Below are positions 7,378-13,188 of a stretch of 13,864 nt of DNA, piece by piece. The notes under the pieces were generated by a model. The model worked only from the letters and a program-made list of their open reading frames with translations. It searched no databases and was not told the DNA's origin. The first letter of the stretch is position 1. Every line of letters starts with the position of its first letter. The stretch comes from an uncultured Clostridia bacterium (GTDB lineage Bacteria > Bacillota > Clostridia > Christensenellales > Aristaeellaceae), in the NCBI GenBank assembly GCA_934663595.1, contig CAKUKM010000047.1:1-13864 (forward strand), written 5' to 3'. The position numbers and the translations under genes were made by a program.

Positions 7378-8007
7378 ATGGCGATTCCGGAGAAGAAGAT
7401 TTACCCCCGCACGGGCGACGCGCAGACGGTTTACCTGCGCGAGGTCGTGCGCAATGCCAATATCGAGATCGGCGAATACACGATGTACAACGATTTCGTT
7501 TCCGATCCGCGCGATTTTGAGAAAAACAACGTGCTGTATCACTATCCGGTGAACGGCGACAAGCTGATCATCGGCAAATTCTGCTCGATTGCGTGCGGCG
7601 CGCGGTTTTTGTTCGCCAGCGCGCACCATGCGCTCGGCTCGCTTTCGACGTATCCGTTCCCGATTTTCTTTGAGGAATGGGATTTGAACGGCAAGGACAT
7701 CGCGAGCGCGTGGGATCATCGGGGCGATATCGTGATCGGCAACGACGTGTGGATCGGCTACGAGGCCGTGATTCTCGCGGGCGTAACGATCGGCGACGGC
7801 GCGATCATCGGCGCGCGCGCGGTGGTGACGAAGGATGTGCCTCCGTACACGATCGTCGGCGGCGTTCCGGCGCGGCCGATTCGCAGGCGATTTGACGAGG
7901 AAACCGTCCAAAAGCTCCTGCGCCTCCGCTGGTGGGACTGGGAGAAGGAAAAAATACGGCGGAATCTTCCGGCGATCCAGAATGGAAAAATAGACGAACT
8001 GGAATAG
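7378..8007 (+). CDS. Vat/CatB-type hexapeptide-repeat O-acetyltransferase
   Basis: This 209-residue enzyme belongs to the xenobiotic acetyltransferase branch of the left-handed beta-helix family, which transfers acetyl from acetyl-CoA to a hydroxyl group and acts as a trimer in the cytoplasm. Layout matches VatD: GEYTMYND near residue 32, ILYHYP-like VLYHYPVNGDKLIIGKFCSI (52-71), a loop with candidate catalytic histidine H84 in FASAHHALGS, then hexapeptide turns IVIGNDVWIGYEAVILAGVTIGD (118-140) and GAIIGARAVVTKDV (141-154). The C-terminal FDEETVQKLLRLRWWDW helix (172-188) is also family-typical. ATG at 7378 is chosen because AAGGAG (7363-7368) sits 9 nt before it; the in-frame ATG at 7357 would include that site inside the gene. 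Members include streptogramin A and chloramphenicol acetyltransferases, but many chromosomal relatives have unknown substrates, so resistance should not be assumed. Confidence 0.85.
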   Translation: MAIPEKKIYPRTGDAQTVYLREVVRNANIEIGEYTMYNDFVSDPRDFEKNNVLYHYPVNGDKLIIGKFCSIACGARFLFASAHHALGSLSTYPFPIFFEEWDLNGKDIASAWDHRGDIVIGNDVWIGYEAVILAGVTIGDGAIIGARAVVTKDVPPYTIVGGVPARPIRRRFDEETVQKLLRLRWWDWEKEKIRRNLPAIQNGKIDELE

Positions 8008-8015
8008 CGTTCCAT

Positions 8016-8037
8016 GCCCGGCAAGAACTTGCCGGGC
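8016..8037. repeat. Hairpin GCCCGGCAA-GAAC-TTGCCGGGC, first of a twin pair
   Basis: A perfect 9-bp stem lies 8 nt after the acetyltransferase stop. No T tract follows, so it is not a standard terminator. The same stem, including the preceding ATG/CATG context, recurs at 8304-8325 with a different loop. The two hairpins bracket repeat copy A. Confidence 0.75.
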
Positions 8038-8052
8038 ACAGTCTGTTGAAAA

Positions 8053-8268
8053 ACCCCGGAGAGCTCGAGAGGGCCGCAGCCCTCTCGAACTTTCAATCGT
8101 ACCCGGCGACATGCGCGGCGGGGGCGGGCTATTTTTGCGGAGGAAAATCCCATTTTCCGGGAGCAAAAATAGATACCTTGCAGATTTTGCGCCCGGGGAT
8201 TTCGAAGAAATCCTAGCAAAATCTGTCAAAGGGGTGGTAGTGGCGGGGGAAGTAGTTCCCCCGTCCAC
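8053..8268 (+). repeat. Structured dispersed repeat, copy A (plus orientation, internally shortened)
   Basis: This 216-bp copy shares its skeleton with copy B (10669-11036, minus) and copy C (13189-13445, plus). Shared blocks in order: GAGAGCTCGAGAGGGC hairpin (stem 8065-8074/8079-8088), AATCGTACCCGGCG, GCGGGCTATTTTTGCGGAGG, a GGAAAAT-CCC-ATTTTCC hairpin, ATACCTTGCAG, and a nested hairpin with outer stem 8181-8189/8217-8225 and inner stem GGATTTC-GAA-GAAATCC (8197-8213). It ends with GGGGTGGTAGTGGCGGGGG and a terminal hairpin (8240-8268, one bulged T). Relative to B and C it lacks a block of roughly 80 bp carrying three hairpins. No coding capacity is evident. Confidence 0.88.
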
Positions 8269-8300
8269 CAGCTTGTCAAAAACTTGTTTTTGACAAGCTG
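8269..8300. repeat. Perfect 14-bp palindromic hairpin
   Basis: CAGCTTGTCAAAAA (8269-8282) pairs perfectly with TTTTTGACAAGCTG (8287-8300) across the loop CTTG. It directly abuts the terminal hairpin of copy A. Internal T runs suggest possible bidirectional transcription termination, but there is no T tract after the stem. Confidence 0.8.
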
Positions 8301-8303
8301 CAT

Positions 8304-8331
8304 GCCCGGCAATTGCTTGCCGGGCAATTTT
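8304..8331 (+). terminator. Hairpin with AATTTT tail, probable terminator; second of a twin pair
   Basis: GCCCGGCAA (8304-8312) pairs perfectly with TTGCCGGGC (8317-8325), followed by AATTTTATGATTATTTT. The stem is the same as at 8016-8037. The AT-rich tail makes this the better terminator candidate, sitting just before the promoter of the amino acid transporter operon. Confidence 0.6.
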
Positions 8332-8365
8332 ATGATTATTTTCATGGAAATCAACTTGAAATCAA

Positions 8366-8394
8366 TAGAAAATGCATGCGGACTGCGCTATATT
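8366..8394 (+). promoter_or_regulatory. Candidate promoter of the amino acid ABC operon
   Basis: TAGAAA (8366-8371) and TATATT (8389-8394) are 17 bp apart in an AT-rich gap before the permease gene, giving a start near 8400. The -35 matches only four of six consensus bases. TTGAAA at 8356-8361 is a better hexamer but is 27 bp from the -10. Confidence 0.45.
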
Positions 8395-8436
8395 AGAAGC
8401 AGCGCAGTAGGTTGAAACGCGCGGAAGGGGATGGAC

Positions 8437-9111
8437 ATGAGCAGCCGGGTTTTGAAGCTGTTGGTCGATTCGTTCGGGCAGATTCTGCTGCCGGGACTGA
8501 CGATGACGATACCGCTGACGGCAATTTCGTTTACGCTGGGCATGGGCATTGCGATCGTGACGGCGCTGGTGCAGTTCGCGAACGTCAGGGTGCTCAAGCA
8601 GATCGCGCGGTTTTATATCTGGGTCATTCGCGGAACGCCCCTGCTGGTGCAGCTGTTCGTGGTGTTTTACGGGCTGCCGGACGTGGGCATCATCCTCGAT
8701 CCGTTTCCGGCGGCGGTGATCGTGTTCGCCATCAACGAGGGCGCGTATTGCGCCGAGACGATGCGCGCGGCGCTGGAGGCCGTGCCGGCGGGGCAGATGG
8801 AGGCCGGCTATTGCGCGGGCATGAGCTATTTGCAGATCATTCGCAGAATCGTGCTGCCGCAGGCGCTGCGAACGGCATTTCCGCCGCTTTCGAATTCGCT
8901 GATTTCGATGGTGAAGGACACGTCGCTGGCGGCGAATATCACGGTGATGGAGATGTTCATGGCCACGCAGCGCATTGCGGCGCGCACGTATGAGATGCTG
9001 CCGCTGTATTGCGAGGTCGCGGTGATTTATCTGATGTTTTCCACGGTGCTGACGTGGATTCAGCGCGCGGGCGAGAGGAGGCTGAACACCTATGGCGGGC
9101 GCAAATCGTGA
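8437..9111 (+). CDS. Polar amino acid ABC transporter permease (HisM/TcyB type)
   Basis: This 224-residue integral membrane protein forms the channel of a polar amino acid importer, probably as a homodimer. Membrane segments fall at about residues 16-48, 60-88, 90-104, 150-172 and 186-208. Family motifs are RGTPLLVQLF (65-74) and the ATPase-contacting EAA loop EAGYCAGMSYLQIIRRIVLP (122-141). ATG at 8437 is chosen: the ribosome site GGAAGGGG ends at 8430, leaving 6 nt, while the in-frame ATG at 8431 would have none. Its 3' end overlaps the ATPase gene by 20 nt, so translation is coupled. With that ATPase and the binding protein it makes a complete importer. Cystine (TcyABC-like) is one possible substrate but sequence alone does not settle this. 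Confidence 0.9.
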   Translation: MSSRVLKLLVDSFGQILLPGLTMTIPLTAISFTLGMGIAIVTALVQFANVRVLKQIARFYIWVIRGTPLLVQLFVVFYGLPDVGIILDPFPAAVIVFAINEGAYCAETMRAALEAVPAGQMEAGYCAGMSYLQIIRRIVLPQALRTAFPPLSNSLISMVKDTSLAANITVMEMFMATQRIAARTYEMLPLYCEVAVIYLMFSTVLTWIQRAGERRLNTYGGRKS

Positions 9112-9856
9112 GCGGCTGGTGGCGGTCGAGGGCGTTCGAAAGGCGTTCGGCGCAAACGAGGTTTTAAAAAACGTGCGCCTCGAGGTGGACAAGGGCGACG
9201 TAATGGCGATTCTCGGGCCGAGCGGCTCGGGAAAGACGACGCTCTTGCGATGCATGAACTTTCTGGAGCGCGCGGACGGCGGGCAAATGGAATTCGGCGG
9301 CGAGAAATTCGATCTGCACGGCGCGGCGAAGCGCGATATCGCGCGGATTCGCCGGCGGACGGCGTTTGTGTTCCAGAGCTACAATCTGTTTCTGAATAAG
9401 ACGGCGATCGGCAACATCATGGAGGGCCTGGTGATCGCGCGCAAAATGGACAAGGCCGAGGCGCGCGAGCGCGGCATGCGGATGCTGAAAAAGGTGGGGC
9501 TCGAGGATCGCGCCAACGCCTATCCCAGCGAGCTGTCCGGCGGCCAGCAGCAGCGCGTGGCGATTGCGCGCGCGCTCGCGACCGATCCGGAGATCATCTA
9601 TTTCGACGAGCCGACCAGCGCGCTCGACCCGGAGCTGACGGGCGAGGTGCTGAGCGTAATGCGCGATCTGGCGAACGACGGCATGACGATGCTGGTCGTG
9701 ACGCACGAGATGGGGTTTGCGCGCAATGTGTCCAATCGCGTGGCGTTTATGGAAAACGGCGTGATTGTGGAAGAGGGAGAGTCCGTGGCGTTCTTCGAGC
9801 GGCCGCGGGAGGCGCGCACGCGCGCTTTTCTGCGCATGCTCGATGGCGATCAATAA
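9092..9856 (+). CDS. Polar amino acid ABC transporter ATP-binding protein (GlnQ/HisP/TcyC type)
   Basis: This 254-residue single ABC domain drives amino acid uptake. All catalytic motifs are intact: Walker A GPSGSGKTT (42-50), Q-loop VFQSYNLF with Q95, signature LSGGQQQR (148-155), Walker B IIYFDEP (168-174), D-loop SALDPE, and switch histidine H205 in VVTHEMGFAR. The E-rich VEEGE (226-230) and the tail ERPREARTRAFLRML are typical of the polar amino acid class. Position 88 begins RRTAFVFQ where most relatives read RxxVGMVFQ, a minor difference. ATG at 9092 follows GAGGAGG (9075-9081) within the permease gene. Length is the family norm. The binding-protein gene follows after 18 nt. Confidence 0.92.
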   Translation: MAGANRERLVAVEGVRKAFGANEVLKNVRLEVDKGDVMAILGPSGSGKTTLLRCMNFLERADGGQMEFGGEKFDLHGAAKRDIARIRRRTAFVFQSYNLFLNKTAIGNIMEGLVIARKMDKAEARERGMRMLKKVGLEDRANAYPSELSGGQQQRVAIARALATDPEIIYFDEPTSALDPELTGEVLSVMRDLANDGMTMLVVTHEMGFARNVSNRVAFMENGVIVEEGESVAFFERPREARTRAFLRMLDGDQ

Positions 9857-9874
9857 AAGAAGGGAGACAAAACG

Positions 9875-10666
9875 ATGAAGAATTGGATTCGCATTGCGGC
9901 GCTTGCGCTGGCGATTATGGTGCTGGGCGCGTCCGCGCTGGCGGAGGGCGGCGATCTGCTGGCCCGGATTCAGGAAAAGGGCGAGATCGTTGTGGCGACG
10001 GAGGGCGCGTGGGCGCCGTGGACGTATCACGACGAGACCGGCGCGCTGGTCGGGTTCGACGTGGAGGTGGCCGAGGGCATCGCCGCGAAGCTGGGCGTGA
10101 CGGCGAAATTTGCCGAAACCGAATGGGACGGCATTTTCGCGGGCCTGGATTCCGGGCGATACGACATTGCCGCCAACGGCGTGGAGGTGACCGAGGAGCG
10201 CGCGCAGAAATACGATTTCTCCACGCCCTACGGCTACATTCGCACGGCGCTGATCGTGCGCGGCGACAACGAGGAGATCGCGAAGTTCGAGGATCTGAAG
10301 GGCAAGCACACCGCGAACTCGATCGCGAGCACGTATATGACGCTGGCGGAGAGCTACGGCGCGACCGCCGCGGGCGTGGACACGCTGGATCAGACGATTC
10401 AGATGGTGCTGTCCGGCCGCGCGGACGCGACGCTGAACGCCGAGGTATCGTTCTATGATTATATGAACGCGCATCCGGACGCGAATTTGAAGGTGGTTGC
10501 GCTCACGGACGAGGCCTCGCAGGTGGCGATTCCGATCCGCAAGGAAGAGGACAGCGCGACGCTGAAGGAAGCGATCAATCAGGCGATCAGCGAGCTGGCC
10601 GAGGAAGGCGAGCTGACCCGCATTTCCGAAAAGTATTTCGGGAAGGATATCACGAAGTCTGAATAA
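9875..10666 (+). CDS. Amino acid ABC transporter substrate-binding protein (SBP_bac_3)
   Basis: This 263-residue secreted protein binds the amino acid delivered by the two upstream gene products. The signal peptide MKNWIRIAALALAIMVLGAS is followed by ALA with likely cleavage after A23, and there is no lipobox cysteine. The mature part follows the family-3 pattern: IVVATEGAWAPWTY (38-51), GFDVEVAEGIAAKLG (60-74), WDGIFAGLDSGRYDIAANG (84-102) and FSTPYGY (115-121). LKGKHTANSIASTY (141-154) is the second-lobe ligand loop. The family arginine that usually binds the ligand carboxylate is replaced by N149-S-I-A-S in this loop, where relatives often read G-x-x-x-G-T/S; this may be alignment error. 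ATG at 9875 follows AGAAGGGAG. WDGIFAGLDSGRYD resembles cystine-binding proteins, a weak hint at substrate. Repeat copy B begins 2 nt after the stop. Confidence 0.9.
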   Translation: MKNWIRIAALALAIMVLGASALAEGGDLLARIQEKGEIVVATEGAWAPWTYHDETGALVGFDVEVAEGIAAKLGVTAKFAETEWDGIFAGLDSGRYDIAANGVEVTEERAQKYDFSTPYGYIRTALIVRGDNEEIAKFEDLKGKHTANSIASTYMTLAESYGATAAGVDTLDQTIQMVLSGRADATLNAEVSFYDYMNAHPDANLKVVALTDEASQVAIPIRKEEDSATLKEAINQAISELAEEGELTRISEKYFGKDITKSE

Positions 10667-10668
10667 TT

Positions 10669-11036
10669 GTGGCGGGGGAACTGCTTCCCCCGCCACTACC
10701 ACCCCCACGGTGCCGCGTCAAAATCTTCGATTTTGCCGTCGGCAGTTTCGCCTTCGGCGAAACCTGAAAACCCTTTGGGTTTTCAGCCTTTACAGTCTCC
10801 GCTAAAATCCTTCGGATTTTCGGGCGCGGAGCCTGCAAGGTATCTTTTTTCGCTCTCGGGAAATGGGATTTCCCTCCGCAAAAATAGCCCGCCAGGCGAC
10901 AAACCTAAATCTTTGATTTAGCTTTGTCGGTCGCGAAGCGACTTGCTTGCCAAGGGCAAGCAACCTTGCCGCCGTACACGCCGCCGGGTACGATTGTAAT
11001 TCGAGAGGACTTCGCCCTCTCGAGCTCTCCCGGGGT
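10669..11036 (-). repeat. Structured dispersed repeat, copy B (minus orientation, longest copy)
   Basis: This 368-bp inverted copy is the longest. On the plus strand it begins with a perfect 12-bp hairpin GTGGCGGGGGAA-CTGC-TTCCCCCGCCAC (10669-10696), 2 nt after a stop codon. Next comes a ladder of palindromes: CAAAATC-TTC-GATTTTG (10719-10735, within an outer TGCCG/CGGCA stem), GTTTCGCC-TTC-GGCGAAAC (10745-10763), a 10-bp stem around TTT (10764-10786), and AAAATCC-TTC-GGATTTT (10804-10820) inside a CTCCGC/GCGGAG stem. Further hairpins lie at 10858-10874, 10905-10921 (inside GACAAA/TTTGTC), 10930-10942, 10943-10963 and 11001-11023. The three palindromes at 10711-10786 are absent from A and C. 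No coding potential is evident. Confidence 0.9.
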
Positions 11037-11053
11037 TGGTTCGATAAGCGAAA

Positions 11054-11091
11054 GGCCGCCGAAGCTGCGAAATGCTTTGGCGGTCGTTTTT
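11054..11091 (+). terminator. Rho-independent terminator, first of a tandem pair
   Basis: CCGCCGAAGC (11056-11065) pairs with GCTTTGGCGG (11074-11083) with one G-T wobble, extended by two further base pairs. The tail is GTTTTT. It reads on the plus strand and would stop transcripts leaving the amino acid operon through copy B. Confidence 0.8.
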
Positions 11092-11100
11092 GAAATGCAA

Positions 11101-11138
11101 GCCGCCGAAGAGATATTTCTCCGGCGGCCTGTTTTTTT
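11101..11138 (+). terminator. Rho-independent terminator, second of a tandem pair
   Basis: GCCGCCG (11101-11107) pairs with CGGCGGC (11122-11128), with inner GAGA/TCTC pairing, then CTG and seven Ts (11132-11138). It shares GCCGCCGAAG with the first terminator. It faces the convergent activator gene and protects it from antisense readthrough. In the minus direction the tail is TTGCATTTC, so it may also weakly end that gene's transcript. Confidence 0.78.
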
Positions 11139-11151
11139 GGATTTTGTTTTT

Positions 11152-13074
11152 TTACCCCACCTGCACGGACGGGAAGAGCTGCGCGTCGGTGTGCGGCAGG
11201 AAGCACGCGGCGACGAACGCGTCCATATAGCCCGGCTCGGTCGAGAGCTCGAGATACGTCATGCTGCGCGCGAGCTCGGCGACCTTTTCCTCGGACTGCG
11301 CGCTGGTCAGCATCGCGTACGCGCCGGAGAGCGACGAATTGCCGATATAGGAGAACAGCTCCTGATCGATGTCCGGCAGCATGCCGATCATGACCGCGTT
11401 GCGCATGTTGATGCCGCTGCCGATGCCGCCGGCGACGTAGACATGGCCGAGCACGCTCGGGTCCATGCCCATGGAGGAAAGCATCGTCATCGTCGCGGAG
11501 AAGATCGCGCCCTTCGCGCGGATGAACGAATCGATGTCGACCTCGTTGATTTCCACATCGCGAACGCTGCCGGTGTCCTCCTTGAAGGCGATGACATAGC
11601 TGCCCATGCCGTTTTCATCGCGGCGGACGCGCCGGCCCTCGCGCGAGAATTTGCCTTTTCCGTTGATAATGCCGGTGCGATAGAGCTCGGCGATGATATC
11701 GATAATGCCCGAGCCGCAGATGCCCACGGGGTGCTCGGTATTGCCGATGGTGGTGAAATGCGGCTCCATGGTGTCGATATCGATGGCGCAGGAATCGATT
11801 GCACCGTCGGTCGCGCGCATGCCGCAGGAGATGTCGCCGCCCTCGAACGCCGGGCCCGCCGAGCAGGCGCAGCTCATCAGGAATTCGTTGTTGCCGAAGA
11901 CCAGCTCGCCGTTCGTGCCCAGGTCGATGAACAGCGAAAGCTCCTCCTTGTTCCACAGCATCGAGGCAAACGCGCCCGCGGTGATGTCGCCGCCGACGTA
12001 GGAGCCGATGTTCGGCGCGAGCATCAGCTTCGCCTCCGGATGCAGGCCGAGGCGCAATTCGTTCGCGCGCATCGGATCGGCATGGAAGAACGAGGGAATG
12101 TACGGCTCCATGCGCACCGGGTCCGCGTCCAGACCGAGCAGCAGGTGGTTCATCGTGGTGTTGCCGGCGAGGCACATGCGGTAAATGCGGTCGGGCGCGA
12201 GATTTGCGCTGCGGCACATTTCCTGAATCAGCGGGCGGAGGGATTCGTCGATCACGGCCTTCTGCAGCCGTGCGCTGCCGCCCTCCTTGCTGGATTCGAT
12301 GATGCGGTTGATCACGTCCGCGCCGTAGCGAATCTGGCCGTTGCCGGTGCTCGCCTTGGCCAGCACATTGCCGTTCGCCATATCGATCAGCAGCGCCGCG
12401 ACCGACGTGGTTCCCAAATCGACCACGAGGCCGGCGATCGGCGCTTCGTCCGCGCCGGGCAGCACGTCCAGCACGCGCGCGGTATCGCCCTCGGTTTCGA
12501 GAATGGCGCGCACGTCGAACGCGTTTTCGCGCAGCACGCGGGCCAGCTTTTTGAGAGCCACATACGCGATCACGACCGTCTCCGCGCCCGTTTCCTCGCG
12601 CAGCTTCCACGCCAGGCGCTCGTTGTCCGGCATCGTGTCGTCCATCGACGGCTCGGCCAGCTGCACGCGCACGCTGCTTAAGTTATTGCCAAATTCGATG
12701 CCCGCCTCGGCGATTTCGCGCTTCGTGGCATTGAAGATTTCCAGCTCCTTCGGCGACGAAATGTCCGCCACCTTCATGCGGCTGCGATAGGCCGACGCGA
12801 TGTCCGGCACCTCGACGGTCACGTCGCCGGTGAGCTTGCTGACGCACGAAAGCCGCCAGCCCTGCGCGTATTCCTCGTCGGTGATGTGGCGCGTCTGCGG
12901 GGAATCCAGTTCGCCCTGAATCAGCTTTACGCGGCATTTACCGCACGCGCCGTTTCCGGAGCATGGGGCGTCGATCGCGACGTTGGCGCGGCGCGCCGTT
13001 TCAAGCAGATTGTCGCCCTCTGCGGCATGAATGACTACATCAGCGCCATTCACGCGAAACCTTACAGAAACCAT
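11152..13074 (-). CDS. RACo-like ATP-dependent reductive activator of corrinoid proteins (2Fe-2S plus ASKHA/DUF4445)
   Basis: This 640-residue cytoplasmic protein matches activators that re-reduce inactive Co(II) corrinoid proteins to Co(I) at ATP cost. The N-terminal plant-type ferredoxin domain has cluster ligands C38, C44, C47 (PCSGNGACGKC) and C77. A middle linker domain follows to about residue 205. The C-terminal ASKHA ATPase region begins with the phosphate-1 motif VVDLGTTSVAALLID (217-231) and includes CLAGNTTMNHLLLG (301-314), APNIGSYVGGDI (353-364), FIDLGTNGE (382-390), CSAGPAFEGG (404-413), GICGSGIIDI (451-460) and VYVAGGIGSGIN (545-556). Length matches characterised RACo proteins. 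The ATG is preceded by AAAAAGGAGG 6 nt away. It has its own strong promoter and stands alone: no corrinoid protein or methyltransferase gene is in the window, so its partner is unknown. A homologue activating another low-potential metalloenzyme is possible. Confidence 0.88.
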   Translation of the reverse strand: MVSVRFRVNGADVVIHAAEGDNLLETARRANVAIDAPCSGNGACGKCRVKLIQGELDSPQTRHITDEEYAQGWRLSCVSKLTGDVTVEVPDIASAYRSRMKVADISSPKELEIFNATKREIAEAGIEFGNNLSSVRVQLAEPSMDDTMPDNERLAWKLREETGAETVVIAYVALKKLARVLRENAFDVRAILETEGDTARVLDVLPGADEAPIAGLVVDLGTTSVAALLIDMANGNVLAKASTGNGQIRYGADVINRIIESSKEGGSARLQKAVIDESLRPLIQEMCRSANLAPDRIYRMCLAGNTTMNHLLLGLDADPVRMEPYIPSFFHADPMRANELRLGLHPEAKLMLAPNIGSYVGGDITAGAFASMLWNKEELSLFIDLGTNGELVFGNNEFLMSCACSAGPAFEGGDISCGMRATDGAIDSCAIDIDTMEPHFTTIGNTEHPVGICGSGIIDIIAELYRTGIINGKGKFSREGRRVRRDENGMGSYVIAFKEDTGSVRDVEINEVDIDSFIRAKGAIFSATMTMLSSMGMDPSVLGHVYVAGGIGSGINMRNAVMIGMLPDIDQELFSYIGNSSLSGAYAMLTSAQSEEKVAELARSMTYLELSTEPGYMDAFVAACFLPHTDAQLFPSVQVG

Positions 13075-13080
13075 AGATAT

Positions 13081-13090
13081 CCTCCTTTTT
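13081..13090 (-). promoter_or_regulatory. Ribosome-binding site of the RACo-like gene
   Basis: Read on the minus strand, AAAAAGGAGG lies 6 nt before the ATG (13074-13072). It fixes the start and gives the correct N-terminus for the ferredoxin domain. Confidence 0.85.
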
Positions 13091-13109
13091 GAACGCTCAG
13101 TTCCATTTT

Positions 13110-13139
13110 ATTATAGCAAATCCAGACGCCGATTGTCAA
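13110..13139 (-). promoter_or_regulatory. Strong sigma-A promoter of the RACo-like gene
   Basis: On the minus strand a perfect TTGACA (13139-13134) and a perfect TATAAT (13115-13110) are 18 bp apart, and TGC immediately before the -10 makes it an extended -10 as well. The start would be near 13103, giving a leader of about 30 nt with no room for a riboswitch. Confidence 0.88.
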
Positions 13140-13188
13140 ACAAAACGCGGTTCCATCAAAACGATCGAACCGCGCCTAGATGCTGAAG

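Noticed and set aside
7378..8007. Confirmed streptogramin or chloramphenicol resistance gene
   Set aside because: Fold and candidate catalytic histidine match the family, but chromosomal relatives often have unknown acceptors. Sequence reading cannot assign antibiotic activity.
8016..8037. Terminator of the acetyltransferase gene
   Set aside because: The stem is strong but is followed by ACAGTCTG rather than a T tract. It was recorded as a hairpin repeat instead.
8111..8293. Short plus-strand frames inside repeat copy A, and similar ones in B and C
   Set aside because: Their peptides are not conserved between copies, which differ by hairpin-sized insertions and stem-preserving changes; the conservation is structural, not coding.
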